From the NCBI RefSeq assembly GCF_015356865.1, contig NZ_JAAFZA010000006.1:45740-109739 (forward strand): a DNA stretch of 64,000 bases. Direction: 5' to 3'. Both the position numbers and the translations under genes were made by a program. The notes below the pieces were generated by a model. The model did not search any database. It was not told the DNA's origin and worked only from the letters and a program-made list of their open reading frames with translations. Shown here piece by piece: positions 16,937 to 26,420 of the stretch (position 1 is its first letter; each line of letters opens with the position of its first letter). The stretch comes from Catenulispora pinisilvae (GTDB taxonomy: Bacteria; Actinomycetota; Actinomycetes; Streptomycetales; Catenulisporaceae).

Positions 16937-17905
16937 ATGCGCGCTGCCCAGGTCACCCGGCTCGACGGCCCCGGCTCGATCGTCATCGCCGAGGTCGACG
17001 AACCCCGGCCGAACGACACCGAAGTCCTCATCGACGTGCACGCGGCCGGGGTCACCTTCCCGGACGTGCTCCTGACCCGAGGCGAGTATCAGCTCAAGCC
17101 CGAGCTGCCGTTCACGCCGGGCAGCGAGGTCGCCGGTGTCGTCCGCCACGCGCCGGCCGGATCCGGTTTCGCCGAAGGCGACCGGGTCGCGGCGTTCCCC
17201 GGCTTCGGCGGCTTCGCCGAGCAGGTCGCCGTCGATCCCGGGTTCGTCTTCCCGCTGCCGGAGAACCTGTCGTTCACCGCCGGGGCCGGGCTCGCGATGA
17301 ACTACCTCACCGTGCATTTCGCTCTGGTCCGCCGGGGCGGGTTGCGAGCCGGGGAATCAGTGCTCGTCCACGGTGCGGCCGGCGGCGTCGGAACCGCCGC
17401 CGTACAGCTGGCCCGCGCGCTCGGGGCGCAGGTGATCGCCGTGGTCTCGACCGAGGCCAAGGCCGAGGCGGCACGCCGGGCCGGAGCCCACCACACCGTC
17501 CCGGCCGACGGGTTCCGCGCGGCGGTGGCCGAACTCACCGGCGGCCGCGGTGTCGACGTCGTCGTGGACCCGGTCGGCGGCGACCGCTTCACCGACTCGC
17601 TGCGCAGCCTGGCCCCCGAGGGCCGCCTGCTCGTCATCGGCTTCACCGGCGGCGAGATCCCCACCGTCAAGGTCAACCGGCTCCTGCTGAACAACATCAG
17701 CGTCGTCGGCGTCGGCTGGGGCGCGTACTGGATGGCGCGACCCGAATACCCGCGCCAGCAGTGGGACGAACTCCTCCCGCTGCTCACGGACGGCTCGCTC
17801 GATCCGGTTCTGGCGTCGGTCCACGACCTGGAGAACGCCTCGGCGGCCGTCCTCGAACTGGCCGAACGCGCCGCCGCGGGCAAGGTGGTTCTCCAGGTCC
17901 GCTGA
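16937..17905 (+). CDS. NADPH:quinone oxidoreductase, second paralogue
   Basis: 322 residues from the ATG at 16937. Zinc-free MDR fold: MRAAQVTRLDGPGS start, HAAGVTFPDVLLTRGEYQ, FTPGSEVAGVV, and NADPH motif VHGAAGGVGTAAVQLARALG at about 140. It shares domain order and the cofactor motif with the gene at 15091-16035, so the cluster carries two quinone-reductase paralogues around one SDR. The closest type is the NADPH2:quinone reductase QorA/p-QOR group. Confidence 0.9.
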   Translation: MRAAQVTRLDGPGSIVIAEVDEPRPNDTEVLIDVHAAGVTFPDVLLTRGEYQLKPELPFTPGSEVAGVVRHAPAGSGFAEGDRVAAFPGFGGFAEQVAVDPGFVFPLPENLSFTAGAGLAMNYLTVHFALVRRGGLRAGESVLVHGAAGGVGTAAVQLARALGAQVIAVVSTEAKAEAARRAGAHHTVPADGFRAAVAELTGGRGVDVVVDPVGGDRFTDSLRSLAPEGRLLVIGFTGGEIPTVKVNRLLLNNISVVGVGWGAYWMARPEYPRQQWDELLPLLTDGSLDPVLASVHDLENASAAVLELAERAAAGKVVLQVR

Positions 17906-17937
17906 TCGTCCACGGTGAACGGATCGAGCGGGGCCGC

Positions 17938-19275
17938 CTACTGTCCCGAGGACGGTTTCGAGCCGTGGGCGATGACTTCTCGAAGCCTGGCCAGTACCGC
18001 GCCGGCTTCTGTCGGTTCCTCGCCGGTCCCGCGGATCGAGTCGGCCAGCCCGGCCAGCTGCTCGGACACGTCGCCTTCGTAAGCCTGCTCTTCGTCGATC
18101 GCGCCGCCGGGCAGGCGCAGCCCGACGGTGAGATCGATGATCTTCCCGATCAGGGACGTCATGATGAAGGAGAACAGGCCGATGGCGACGATGGCGGTCA
18201 GCTGTCGTCCGACCAGGGTCCAGCCGCCGCCGGAGAACAGGCCCTTGTGGCCGGACAGCACGCCGGTGCCGGCCAGTCCGAGCATCACCATGCCGAACAG
18301 CCCGCCCCAGCCGTGGATGCCGACCACGTCCAGGGTGTCGTCCACGCCCAGGCGGTACTTCCAGCTGACGGCGACGGCGCAGGTCAGGCCGGTCAGGAAG
18401 CCGATGATGACGGCCCAGGTCGGGGTGACGTCGCCGGCCGCCGGGGTCATCGCGACCATGCCGGTCACCGCGCCCATGCACATGTCCAGCAGGCCGACCT
18501 GGCGTTTGCGCCACCAACTGGTGACCGCCCAGCCGATCATCGCGGCGCCCGCCGCCATCTGGGTGTTGACCAGGGCCATCGCCGCGCCGCCGGGGACCTC
18601 CAGCGAGGAGCCGGTGTTGAAGCCGAACCAGCCGAACCACAGCAGCGACAGCCCGATGACGACCAGCGGGAGGTTGTGCGGGCGGATGGGCTGCCGTTCG
18701 AAGTCCTCCCGCTTGCCCGCGACCGCGGCCAGGGCGAGTCCGGCGGCGCCGGAGCCGAGTTCCACGACCGTGCCACCGGAGAAGTCGACCGCTCCGACCT
18801 GCTTGTGGATCCAGCCGTCGGGGTCGAACACCCAGTGCGCCATCGGGACGTAGACGAGCAGGGTCCAGAAGCAGACGAAGACCATCCAGCCGCGCATCGT
18901 CGCGCGGCCGGCGACCGATCCGCTGATCAGCGCGACGGTGACGATCGCGAACATCATGTGGAACAGGGCGAACAGGATGGTCGGGACCGATCCGGTCTTG
19001 GTGGTCAGGCCGATGCCGATCATGAAGGAGTGGCTGAAGTCCCCGATCACCCCCGCGCCGCCGGCGTCGGGGCCGAAGGCCAGGCTGTAGCCGACCGCGA
19101 ACCAGATGACCGTGACGAACGAGACGCACCCGAAGCACATCTTGAGCATCGCGATGACCTGGCCGGTCTTGACCATGCCGCCGTAGAAGAACGCCAGACC
19201 GGGCGCCATCAGCAGCACCATGGCGGTGGCGACCATCAGCCACGCGGTGTTCCCGCTTCCGAAGTCACCGGTCAT
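17938..19275 (-). CDS. amt: ammonium transporter (Amt/MEP/Rh) with Glu at the first twin-His position, copy 1
   Basis: 445 residues with eleven membrane helices. Family marks are PGLAFFYGGMV, HMMFAIVTVALISGS, WFGWFGFNTGSS and DDTLDVVGIHGWGG. The second pore His is kept (His 321), but the first, normally in GGTVVHIN, reads GGTVVEL (Glu 172), as in fungal Mep1/Mep3. A soluble C-terminal tail of about 80 residues follows the last helix. It is the final gene of the urea locus: 31 bp separate it from the upstream amt copy. It would bring in or recapture ammonium. No glnB/glnK lies beside it. Confidence 0.93.
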   Translation of the reverse strand: MTGDFGSGNTAWLMVATAMVLLMAPGLAFFYGGMVKTGQVIAMLKMCFGCVSFVTVIWFAVGYSLAFGPDAGGAGVIGDFSHSFMIGIGLTTKTGSVPTILFALFHMMFAIVTVALISGSVAGRATMRGWMVFVCFWTLLVYVPMAHWVFDPDGWIHKQVGAVDFSGGTVVELGSGAAGLALAAVAGKREDFERQPIRPHNLPLVVIGLSLLWFGWFGFNTGSSLEVPGGAAMALVNTQMAAGAAMIGWAVTSWWRKRQVGLLDMCMGAVTGMVAMTPAAGDVTPTWAVIIGFLTGLTCAVAVSWKYRLGVDDTLDVVGIHGWGGLFGMVMLGLAGTGVLSGHKGLFSGGGWTLVGRQLTAIVAIGLFSFIMTSLIGKIIDLTVGLRLPGGAIDEEQAYEGDVSEQLAGLADSIRGTGEEPTEAGAVLARLREVIAHGSKPSSGQ

Positions 19276-19306
19276 GAGCTGGCACCTTCATCCTCGTCCT
19301 TGTGCG

Positions 19307-20671
19307 TCATTTCTCCCGCTCCCGCTGGTCCAGGACCTTGACGACCTGTTCGAGCAGTTCCACGTCGCTGGGCGCCGAGCCGGTCCCGTTCCCGGCCCGT
19401 ACCGGCGCCGGTTCCGAGGGGCCCAGGCGCTGGCGGATCTGGTCGAGGGTCTCGGTGTCGTAGGCGATCTCCGCGTCCTGGCCGGGGACGTCCTCGTAGA
19501 GCTCGCGGGTCCGGAACCCGATCGTCCGGTCGACGGCCTGCGCGATCAGCCAGGTCGCGAGGAACGAGAAGGCCCCGCAGGCCAGGACGGCCACGGCCTG
19601 CCGCCACAGCAGGTCCAGGCCGCCGCCGTAGAAGAGCCCTTTCTTACCGCTGACCTGCGTGGTGGCGAACACGCCGATCGACAGGACGCCGACGATGCCG
19701 CCCCAGCCGTGCACGCCCACCACGTCCAGGGTGTCGTCGACGTGGATCTTGTACTTCATGTTGACGGCGAAGCAGCACACGATGCCGGCGGCGAACCCGA
19801 TGACCAGCGCTCCGACCGGGTCCACCGCCCCGCAGGACGGCGTGATCGCCACCATCCCGGCCACGGCGGCCGAGGCGACGCCGAGCATCTCCACCCGGCC
19901 CAGGCGCCAGCGCTCGATCAGCGGCCAGCCGATCATCGCCCCGGCCGCCGCCAGCTGGGTGTTCAGGAACGCGACCGGGGCGACGCCGGCGGTTTGCAGG
20001 GCCGAGCCGGAGTTGAAGCCGAACCAGCCGAACCACAGCAGGGCCAAGCCGATGACGACCAGCGGCAGGTTGTTCGGCCGCACCTGCCGGCGCTCGAAGT
20101 CCTTGCGGCTGCGCAGAGTGATGGCCACGGCCAGACCGGCCGCACCGGAGTTGAGCTCCACCGGCAGGCCGCCGGCGAAGTCCAGCGCGCCCAGGTGTCC
20201 GGTGACCCAGCCGTCGGGGGCGAACACCCAGTGCGCCAGCGGCACGTAGACCAGCAGGGCCCAGATCACCGCGAACCACAGCCAGCCGCGCATCGTGGCC
20301 CGCCCGGCGATGGACCCGCTGATCAGCGCGACGGTGATGATCGCGAACGACATCTGGAAGCAGGAGAAGAGGATCGTCGGGACGCTGCCGTGCAGGGTGG
20401 TCAGGCCGATACCGCGCAGGAAGGCGTGGTCGAGGTTGCCGATCAGGCCGACGCCGCCGACGTCGGTGCCGAACGCCAGGCTGTAGCCGACCGCCAGCCA
20501 CAGCACCGTGACGACCGCCAGACAGGCGAAGCTCATCTTGATCATCACCAGGACGTGCCTGGTCTGGACCATCCCGCCGTAGAAGAAGGCCAGGCCCGGG
20601 GTCATCAGCAGGACCATGGCGGTGCTGGCCAGCAGCCAGGCGGTGTCTCCGGAGTCGAAGGCGCGTGGCAT
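19307..20671 (-). CDS. amt: ammonium transporter with Glu at the first twin-His position, copy 2
   Basis: 454 residues, same topology and domain order as the downstream copy, so a tandem duplication. It has PGLAFFYGGMV, QMSFAIITVALISGS, WFGWFGFNSGSA and DDTLDVVGVHGWGG (His 321). The first pore position reads GGLPVELNS, again Glu 172. The C-terminal tail is acidic and differs from copy 1. It starts 27 bp after ureD on the same strand, so urease accessory genes and both transporters are likely one transcript. Confidence 0.93.
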   Translation of the reverse strand: MPRAFDSGDTAWLLASTAMVLLMTPGLAFFYGGMVQTRHVLVMIKMSFACLAVVTVLWLAVGYSLAFGTDVGGVGLIGNLDHAFLRGIGLTTLHGSVPTILFSCFQMSFAIITVALISGSIAGRATMRGWLWFAVIWALLVYVPLAHWVFAPDGWVTGHLGALDFAGGLPVELNSGAAGLAVAITLRSRKDFERRQVRPNNLPLVVIGLALLWFGWFGFNSGSALQTAGVAPVAFLNTQLAAAGAMIGWPLIERWRLGRVEMLGVASAAVAGMVAITPSCGAVDPVGALVIGFAAGIVCCFAVNMKYKIHVDDTLDVVGVHGWGGIVGVLSIGVFATTQVSGKKGLFYGGGLDLLWRQAVAVLACGAFSFLATWLIAQAVDRTIGFRTRELYEDVPGQDAEIAYDTETLDQIRQRLGPSEPAPVRAGNGTGSAPSDVELLEQVVKVLDQREREK

Positions 20672-20698
20672 GTCAGGGCTGCTTCTCTCTGCTCGGCT

Positions 20699-21691
20699 CT
20701 ACGATTTCCGGAGGTCCGGCGCGGGGACGCCGATCAGCAGCCGGCGCACCGCGTCCCAGGCCCGGCGCATCGCCTCGTTGACGGCGGGGGAGAGGTCGCC
20801 CAGGATCCGCACCCAGGCGCCGCAGTCGCCGGGCAGGATGCTGACGCCGTACCGGACACCGGCATCAGCCACGGCATCGTGCAGGGTGTCGGCGACCACC
20901 GCGGCGTCCGCCCCAGCCGTGACGACGAAGAGCGTCGCCATGACGTCGTGCCCGCCGAGCACCGCGGGCCCGGTCACGCCGAGGCCGGCGGGCTCCAGGC
21001 GGACGGTGTCCAGGGCGAGGAGTTCACCGTCCGGGCGGCGGAGTTCGAAGTCAGAGGCGAAGGCGTCGTAACCGTGGCGCTCGCCCCGGGCGAGCCGTCC
21101 GGCCAGGACGGTCTCGCCGGCCAGGACCGTCGCGGACGGATCGGCGGTGATCACCGTGTGCTGATAGAAGCGGGATCCGCCGAAGGGGATGACCGCCTCG
21201 GGCAGGTACTCGACGTGGGAGTTCGGTCCGGCCCGCAGATTGACGATCTGCGTGGCGTAGTCGAAGTCCATGCGGTGGACCTTGGTCGCGGCCTGGGTGG
21301 TGATGTGGACAGCGGTGTCCGCGCCGCAGTCGAGGTCGGTGCGCAGCCGGTCCGCTTGCAGGATTCCGCCGCCGGTCGACATCAGGTAGACGAACGCGAG
21401 GTCCGGGCGGGCCGGGTCGATGTACAGCGGCCTCATGATCTGGAGCGGCGACTTCTGGTAGTGCGCGACCAGCTCGGTGCGTCCGCCGATCCGCTGGAAG
21501 CCGAGTTCCAGGACGCCGACCTTGCCCGGGCTTCCGACCGCCAGGGTGTCCGGGCGGCCGGCGTGTCGGAGTATCTCCGGTGGTACCCGCTCCGGTTCGT
21601 AGTGCTCGGGGCGGAGTCGGCGCTCGACGGACGGCGGCTGCGGCCCGGGCATCGGTGCCGCCTCCGGTCCGGCTTCGGCCGTCGCCGTCAT
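20699..21691 (-). CDS. ureD: urease accessory protein UreD
   Basis: 330 residues. UreD/UreH is part of the UreDFG complex that loads nickel into urease. Visible family motifs are GKVGVLELGFQRIGGRTEL, YLMSTGGGILQADRL, TTQAATKVHRM and YLPEAVIPFGGSRFYQ. Its ATG overlaps the ureG stop by four bases (ATGA), showing translational coupling. The N-terminus is longer and Pro-rich compared with short UreD proteins. Confidence 0.93.
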   Translation of the reverse strand: MTATAEAGPEAAPMPGPQPPSVERRLRPEHYEPERVPPEILRHAGRPDTLAVGSPGKVGVLELGFQRIGGRTELVAHYQKSPLQIMRPLYIDPARPDLAFVYLMSTGGGILQADRLRTDLDCGADTAVHITTQAATKVHRMDFDYATQIVNLRAGPNSHVEYLPEAVIPFGGSRFYQHTVITADPSATVLAGETVLAGRLARGERHGYDAFASDFELRRPDGELLALDTVRLEPAGLGVTGPAVLGGHDVMATLFVVTAGADAAVVADTLHDAVADAGVRYGVSILPGDCGAWVRILGDLSPAVNEAMRRAWDAVRRLLIGVPAPDLRKS

Positions 21692-22308
21692 GCCGGGACC
21701 TTGCGGAAGCTGTCGAGGAAGTCGGCGACGGCCTCCAGGCCCTGTCCGGTCAGGCAGTTGGTGAGCGCGACCGGTCGGCCGTCGCGGACCCGGTAGGCGT
21801 CGGACTCCATCACGGCCAGGTCGGTCCGCACGTATTGCGCGATGTCGACCTTGTTGATGACCAGCAGGTCGGACTCGGTGATGCCGGGTCCGCCCTTGCG
21901 CGGCATCTTCTCGCCCTCGGCGGTGTCCAGGACGAACAGGAACATGTCGACCAGGGCCGGGCTGAACGTCAGGGTCAGGTTGTCGCCGCCGGATTCGAAC
22001 AGCAGGGTGTCGACGTCGGGGAAGCGGTCCAGCATCTCCGCGCCGGCGGCCAGGTTCATGGTCGGGTCGTCACGCACGGCCGTGTGCGGGCAGGCGCCGG
22101 TCTCCACGCCGACGACCCGTTCGGGATCCAGAACGCCGACCAGCGTCCGGCGTACGTGTGCGGCGTCCTCTTGGGTGTAGATGTCGTTGGTGATGACCGC
22201 GGGCCGGTGCCCTCGGCCGATGAGCATCGGCACCAGGGCCTCGATGAGGGCTGTCTTGCCGGAGCCGACCGGGCCGCCGATGCCGACCCGCAGAACGCTG
22301 TCCGCCAT
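21688..22308 (-). CDS. ureG: urease accessory GTPase UreG
   Basis: 206 residues. SIMIBI GTPase with P-loop GGPVGSGKTAL (about 10-20), NDIYTQEDA, the metal-binding CPH in GACPHTAVRDD, ESGGDNLTLTFSP and the guanine motif NKVD. GTP hydrolysis drives nickel insertion into urease. The N-terminus has no His-rich stretch, unlike some UreG proteins that store nickel themselves. Lies between ureF (46 bp upstream) and ureD (4-bp overlap). Confidence 0.96.
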   Translation of the reverse strand: MADSVLRVGIGGPVGSGKTALIEALVPMLIGRGHRPAVITNDIYTQEDAAHVRRTLVGVLDPERVVGVETGACPHTAVRDDPTMNLAAGAEMLDRFPDVDTLLFESGGDNLTLTFSPALVDMFLFVLDTAEGEKMPRKGGPGITESDLLVINKVDIAQYVRTDLAVMESDAYRVRDGRPVALTNCLTGQGLEAVADFLDSFRKVPA

Positions 22309-22353
22309 GGGGATTGCCTTCCTTGCCGTTTGCCGTAGGTGTCTGTGTGCTGC

Positions 22354-23079
22354 TCAGCTGGCGAACAGCCGGGCCGGGGCTCGTTCGTGGCGTCCGGACA
22401 TGACGTCGGCGACCGGGACGCAGCCGCCGATGTCGGCCGGGTCGCGGCCGAGCGCGGCCTGGGCGACCTCGGTGATGACCGGCGCCATGGCCCGCAGCAG
22501 GACCTGCGCCTTGCGGAAGTCGGTCAGCCGCAGTCGTACCGCCGCGCCGGCGAAGCTCGACGAGAAGGCGAACAGGTCGCCGGCCACTGCCTGCTCGGCG
22601 GGGACTCCGGCGGCCGCGTAGGCGACGCCGAGCGCGACGGCTTGCGAACCCGGCGTGCGTTTGGCGGCGACCAGTTCGGCGTACCGGCTGATCTCGGCGG
22701 CGTCGAGGACTTCACCGGCCAGGTCCAACAACTGCCGTCCGGTTCGCGTCGAGGCCTGCCGCAGCTCCCGGTTCAGCTTGGTCGCGTGCAGCCGCCGGTC
22801 GGCGTCGATGACGAGCTCCCAGTCACCGCCGCGGACAGCCCGATGGGCCACCGCCAGGGCGGTGGCGTCGGCCGGGCCGACCGAGTGCCGCAGCAGATCG
22901 GCCAGGAGCGCCGGCAGCGATTCCGGCGTCACGGCCTTGGCCTGGGCGTAGCCCTCGAGCCCGTGCGAGAGCGTGTAGAAGCCGCTCGGGAACGCCGAGT
23001 CCGTGAGCTGGAGGCTCACCAGCAGCGCGTCCAGGCCGTCCTGCGTCGTCGCCATCGTCGTCGTCATCGCCGTCACCAT
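22354..23079 (-). CDS. ureF: urease accessory protein UreF
   Basis: 241 residues from the ATG at 23079; ATGs at 23067 and 23055 are possible alternatives. All-helical UreF, which joins UreD and UreG in the activation complex: LQLTDSAFPSGFYTLSHGLE near the start, HATKLNRELRQAS in the middle, FAFSSSFAGAAVRLRLTDF later. It starts five bases after the ureC stop without a clear ribosome site, so translation is probably coupled. Confidence 0.94.
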   Translation of the reverse strand: MVTAMTTTMATTQDGLDALLVSLQLTDSAFPSGFYTLSHGLEGYAQAKAVTPESLPALLADLLRHSVGPADATALAVAHRAVRGGDWELVIDADRRLHATKLNRELRQASTRTGRQLLDLAGEVLDAAEISRYAELVAAKRTPGSQAVALGVAYAAAGVPAEQAVAGDLFAFSSSFAGAAVRLRLTDFRKAQVLLRAMAPVITEVAQAALGRDPADIGGCVPVADVMSGRHERAPARLFAS

Positions 23080-23084
23080 CGTGC

Positions 23085-24809
23085 TCAGGCCAGGAAGAAC
23101 AGCTGGTTCAGCGGCAGCGTGCGGGCCGGCTCGATGGTGGCGGGCACCCCGTCGAGCGTGACCTTGTAGTTCTCCGGGTCGACCACGATCTTCGGCAGCG
23201 CGTCGTTGCGGACCATGTGCTGTTTGCCGACCGAGCGGCAGTGCTGGACCGCCAGCACCTTGCTTTCCAGGCCGAGCCGCCGCGGTACGCCCAGGTCGAT
23301 CGCGGCCTGCGACATGAACGAGACGCGGGTGGCCTGCCTGGCCCTGCCGAAGGCGCCGAACATCGGCCGGTAGTAGACCGGCTGCGGCGTCGGCAGCGAG
23401 GCGTTGGGGTCGCCCATCAGCGCCCAGTTGATGGCGCCGCCCTTGATGACCATCTTGGGCTTGGCCGCGAAGGAGGTGATCGGCCACAGCACGATGTCGG
23501 CCAGCTTCCCGGTCTCCAGCGAGCCGATGTACTGCGCCGTGCCGGTCGTGATGGCGGGGTTGATGGTGATCTTCGCCAGGTAACGCAGAACCCTGTGGTT
23601 GTCGTTGCGCTCGCTGTCGCCGTCGAGCTTGCCGCGCTTGTCCTTGCAGTGGTGCGCGGTCTGGAACGCGCGGGTCCAGGATTCCCCGACCCGGCCCATC
23701 GCCTGGGAGTCCGAGGAGAACATCGAGATGACGCCCTCGTCGTGCAGGACCGTCTCGGCGGCGATGGTCTCGGCGCGCACCCGGGAGTCGGCGAAGGAGA
23801 CGTCCTCGGGGATGTCGTGGGACAGGTGGTGGCAGACCATCACCATGTCCAGCAACTCGTCCACGGAGTTCGCGGTGTACGGCAGCGTCGGGTTGGTCGA
23901 GGACGGCAGCACGTTCGGCTCGCCGGCCACCCGCATGATGTCCGGGGCGTGGCCGCCGCCGGCGCCCTCGGTGTGGAAGGTGTGGATGGTGCGGCCGTCG
24001 ATCGCCGAGCGGGTGTCCTCGAAGAACCCTGATTCGTTGAGGGTGTCGGTGTGCACCGCCACCTGGACGTCGTACTCGTCGGCGACGTCCAGCGCGCACG
24101 ACAGCGCGGCCGGGGTGCTGCCCCAGTCCTCGTGCACCTTCAGCCCGCACACCCCGGCCTCGACCTGTTCGCGCAGGGAGAACGGCAGCGAGCTGTTGCC
24201 CTTGCCGAGCAGCCCGACGTTCACCGGCAGACCCTCGACGGCCTGGTACATCCAGCCGATGTTGAAGGGCCCGGGCGTGCAGGTGGTGCCGTTGGTGCCG
24301 TCCGAGGGGCCGGTACCGCCGCCGATCAGGGTCGTGATGCCGTTGGACAGGCCGGCCTCGGCCTGCTGCGGGGAGATGAAGTGGATGTGGCAGTCGATGC
24401 CGCCGGCGGTGGCGATCAGGTGCTCCCCGGAGATCACCTCGGTGCCCGGGCCGATCACCAGAGCCGGGTCCACACCGCTTTGGGTGTGCGGGTTCCCGGA
24501 CTTGCCGATCCCGGCGATGAAGCCGTCCTTGATCCCGATGTCGCCCTTGACGACGCCCAGGACCGCGTCCATCACGACCACGTTGGTGATCACCGTGTCC
24601 AGCGCGCCGTTGGCGGCGGTGGCCACCGGATCCTGGGCCATACCGTCGCGGATGCTCTTCCCGCCGCCGTAGACGGCCTCATCCCCGTAGTGCCCGACGT
24701 TGTAGTCCTTCTCCACCTCGACGACCAGGTTCGTGTCGGCCAGGTGGAAGCGGTCTCCGACGGTCGGACCGAACATGTCCGTGTACTGCTTGCGGGGCAG
24801 CGTGGCCAT
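23085..24809 (-). CDS. ureC: urease subunit alpha (catalytic)
   Basis: 574 residues, full length. The enzyme hydrolyses urea to ammonia and carbamate at a dinuclear nickel site. Ligands are recognisable: [12 protein letters not shown] (His 141 and 143), carbamylated Lys in GLKVHEDWG (Lys 224), [12 protein letters not shown], the flap [13 protein letters not shown] with the catalytic His, and [10 protein letters not shown] with the nickel-binding Asp. The start ATG shares one base with the ureB stop (TGATG). Confidence 0.98.
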   Translation of the reverse strand: MATLPRKQYTDMFGPTVGDRFHLADTNLVVEVEKDYNVGHYGDEAVYGGGKSIRDGMAQDPVATAANGALDTVITNVVVMDAVLGVVKGDIGIKDGFIAGIGKSGNPHTQSGVDPALVIGPGTEVISGEHLIATAGGIDCHIHFISPQQAEAGLSNGITTLIGGGTGPSDGTNGTTCTPGPFNIGWMYQAVEGLPVNVGLLGKGNSSLPFSLREQVEAGVCGLKVHEDWGSTPAALSCALDVADEYDVQVAVHTDTLNESGFFEDTRSAIDGRTIHTFHTEGAGGGHAPDIMRVAGEPNVLPSSTNPTLPYTANSVDELLDMVMVCHHLSHDIPEDVSFADSRVRAETIAAETVLHDEGVISMFSSDSQAMGRVGESWTRAFQTAHHCKDKRGKLDGDSERNDNHRVLRYLAKITINPAITTGTAQYIGSLETGKLADIVLWPITSFAAKPKMVIKGGAINWALMGDPNASLPTPQPVYYRPMFGAFGRARQATRVSFMSQAAIDLGVPRRLGLESKVLAVQHCRSVGKQHMVRNDALPKIVVDPENYKVTLDGVPATIEPARTLPLNQLFFLA

Positions 24810-25207
24810 CAGCGCTCACCTTCCTGGTCTTCCAGACGCGCGCCGCGGAAGCCGCGTTCGACGGCCTTGCGGAACGCCTTGCCGCGGGTGTCGGTGGAGT
24901 TGACGCCGCCGTCGGTCAGGCCGCTGAAGCCCACCAGCCGCTTGTGACCGCTGTACTCGGTGAGCGCCACCTCCTTGGTGTCGCCGGGCTCGAAGCGGAC
25001 GGCGGTGCCGGCCGGCAGGTCCAGGTGCATGCCGAAGGCCTGGTCGCGATCGAAGTCCAGGGCGCGGTTGGCTTCGAAGAAGTGGTAGTGCGATCCGACC
25101 TGGACGGCCCGGTCGCCGGTGTTGCGGACGGTGAGCGAGGCCTTCCTGCGGCCCGCGTTGATCTCCACTGGCTCGTCGCCGTAGATGTACCTCGAGTCAC
25201 CTGACAT
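24809..25207 (-). CDS. ureB: urease subunit beta
   Basis: 132 residues from the ATG at 25207. Structural subunit with [49 protein letters not shown] and [10 protein letters not shown]. Actinobacterial urease keeps beta and gamma as separate chains, as here. It follows the CbiX-like gene by 31 bp and overlaps ureC by one base. Confidence 0.97.
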   Translation of the reverse strand: MSGDSRYIYGDEPVEINAGRRKASLTVRNTGDRAVQVGSHYHFFEANRALDFDRDQAFGMHLDLPAGTAVRFEPGDTKEVALTEYSGHKRLVGFSGLTDGGVNSTDTRGKAFRKAVERGFRGARLEDQEGER

Positions 25208-25238
25208 CGTGCTCGTCCCTTCCTGCGGTCGGTGGTGG

Positions 25239-26039
25239 TCAGCGTCCTGATGCGTGGCTGTGGCTATGGGCGTGGCTGTGGTTGTGGTGCTCCGCGTGCA
25301 GTCCTGCCGCGATCCCGTCCTCGCCGGCTCGCAGCCGGTCCAGAGCGGCCCCGATCCGCGCGGCGAGCACGCCGGAGATCGCGGACGGTGCCAGGAGCGG
25401 ACCGGCGTCGACCGCTCCGGCCACCTCGGCCGCCGGGGCGAACCCGGCGGGCACCAAGGCGACCCGGCGCGCGCCGAGCCGCCGGCAACGATCGACGGCG
25501 GTCTGGACGTCTGGATCGCCCCCGTGGAACGCGACGTCCACCCACGGTGCCCGCCCCTGCACCTGGACCAGGCGGGCGATCCGGAACAGTTCGGCGTCGT
25601 CGAAGGGGTTCGAGGGGTTCGCAGTGACCAGAACCGCGACATCGGCCGGGTCGGCATCGGTCGCCCGGGCGGCGGCGACGGCGGCCCGGCCCGCCGCGGC
25701 CCGGAGCCATCCGATGAGATGCTCCGCGGTTCCGAAGGGCTCGGCCAGCGCGATGCGCGGATCCGGACCGGCGGTTCGGGCCACCCACGCGAGCGTCCTG
25801 GCGGCGTCCGCGACCAGCTTGGGGTCGCGGCCCAGCGTCATCGGCACGACGCAGACCGGTAGCTCAGAGCCGATCAGCGCTTCGCGGACAGCTTCTTCGA
25901 GCTCCTGACCGGACGCGCAGGCCCGAGTCAGCGGGCTGTCCTGGGTCAGCGCGTGCAGAGCCTCGGCCCGGTCGCTCTCGTGTCCGCCGACGAGGACGAC
26001 CGTGGCCTGCGTGGTGTTCTCCACGGCCGGGGCGCTCAC
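25239..26039 (-). CDS. CbiX/SirB-like (class II chelatase family) protein with His-rich tail inside the urease operon
   Basis: 266 residues from the GTG at 26039, two bases after the ureA stop. The fold signals are those of sirohydrochlorin cobalto/ferrochelatases: [11 protein letters not shown] (His 20 in the place of the catalytic GHGSR His), [12 protein letters not shown], and a second half with [30 protein letters not shown] and [10 protein letters not shown]. The second catalytic His usually found in the GYH motif is absent. The last 19 residues hold eight His alternating with Ser, Ala, Glu and Asn, resembling the nickel-binding tail of UreE. There is no ureE here. A nickel-handling role is my inference; a cobalamin or siroheme role is less likely in this position. 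Confidence 0.75.
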   Translation of the reverse strand: MSAPAVENTTQATVVLVGGHESDRAEALHALTQDSPLTRACASGQELEEAVREALIGSELPVCVVPMTLGRDPKLVADAARTLAWVARTAGPDPRIALAEPFGTAEHLIGWLRAAAGRAAVAAARATDADPADVAVLVTANPSNPFDDAELFRIARLVQVQGRAPWVDVAFHGGDPDVQTAVDRCRRLGARRVALVPAGFAPAAEVAGAVDAGPLLAPSAISGVLAARIGAALDRLRAGEDGIAAGLHAEHHNHSHAHSHSHASGR

Positions 26040-26041
26040 CG

Positions 26042-26347
26042 TCAGGCACCGACCGGGTCGTGGCAGGAGACGAGCTTGGTGCCGTCCACGAACGCGGCCT
26101 CGACCTGGAGCAGCGCGAGCATCTCCCGCACGCCGTCCATGACGTCGCCGGCCGAGACGACCTGCTTGCCGATCTCCATGCACTGCGCGACGCTCTTGCC
26201 GTCCCGGGCGCCCTCCAGGATGGCCTCGCTGATCAGCGCGCACGCCTCGCTGTAGTTCAGCTTCACCCCGCGGGCCCGGCGCTTGGCCGCGAGGTCTGCC
26301 ACGACGTAGATGTAGAGCTTGTCGATCTCGCGGGGGGCCAGGTTCAT
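26042..26347 (-). CDS. ureA: urease subunit gamma
   Basis: 101 residues. Starts [11 protein letters not shown], contains [18 protein letters not shown] and [15 protein letters not shown], and ends [10 protein letters not shown], all typical of UreA. GAGG ribosome site. First urease gene of the operon; the urea channel gene ends 63 bp upstream, with a pentanucleotide array in the gap. Confidence 0.97.
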   Translation of the reverse strand: MNLAPREIDKLYIYVVADLAAKRRARGVKLNYSEACALISEAILEGARDGKSVAQCMEIGKQVVSAGDVMDGVREMLALLQVEAAFVDGTKLVSCHDPVGA

Positions 26348-26370
26348 GCTCGCCTCACATTCGGGGGTGG

Positions 26371-26420
26371 TCCGGTCAGGTCTGGTCGGGTCAGGTCAGT
26401 TCCGGTCAGGTCAGGTCCGC
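26371..26420. repeat. pentanucleotide array (TCNGG)x10 at the end of the urea-channel gene
   Basis: Ten consecutive 5-bp units close to TCAGG/TCCGG fill the gap between the urea channel and ureA and run over the channel stop codon at 26411. Such arrays can change length by slippage and could alter spacing ahead of ureA. Confidence 0.75.

Noticed and set aside
17357..19243. A 628-codon minus-strand frame over the amt and quinone-reductase genes
   Set aside because: It is an alternate-frame reading rich in Arg, Gly and Asp; both underlying genes have full family motifs in other frames.
25239..26039. The CbiX-like gene as an ordinary cobalamin-synthesis gene
   Set aside because: No other cobalamin or siroheme gene is in the window, one catalytic His is missing, and it is locked between ureA and ureB; the label is kept as family only.
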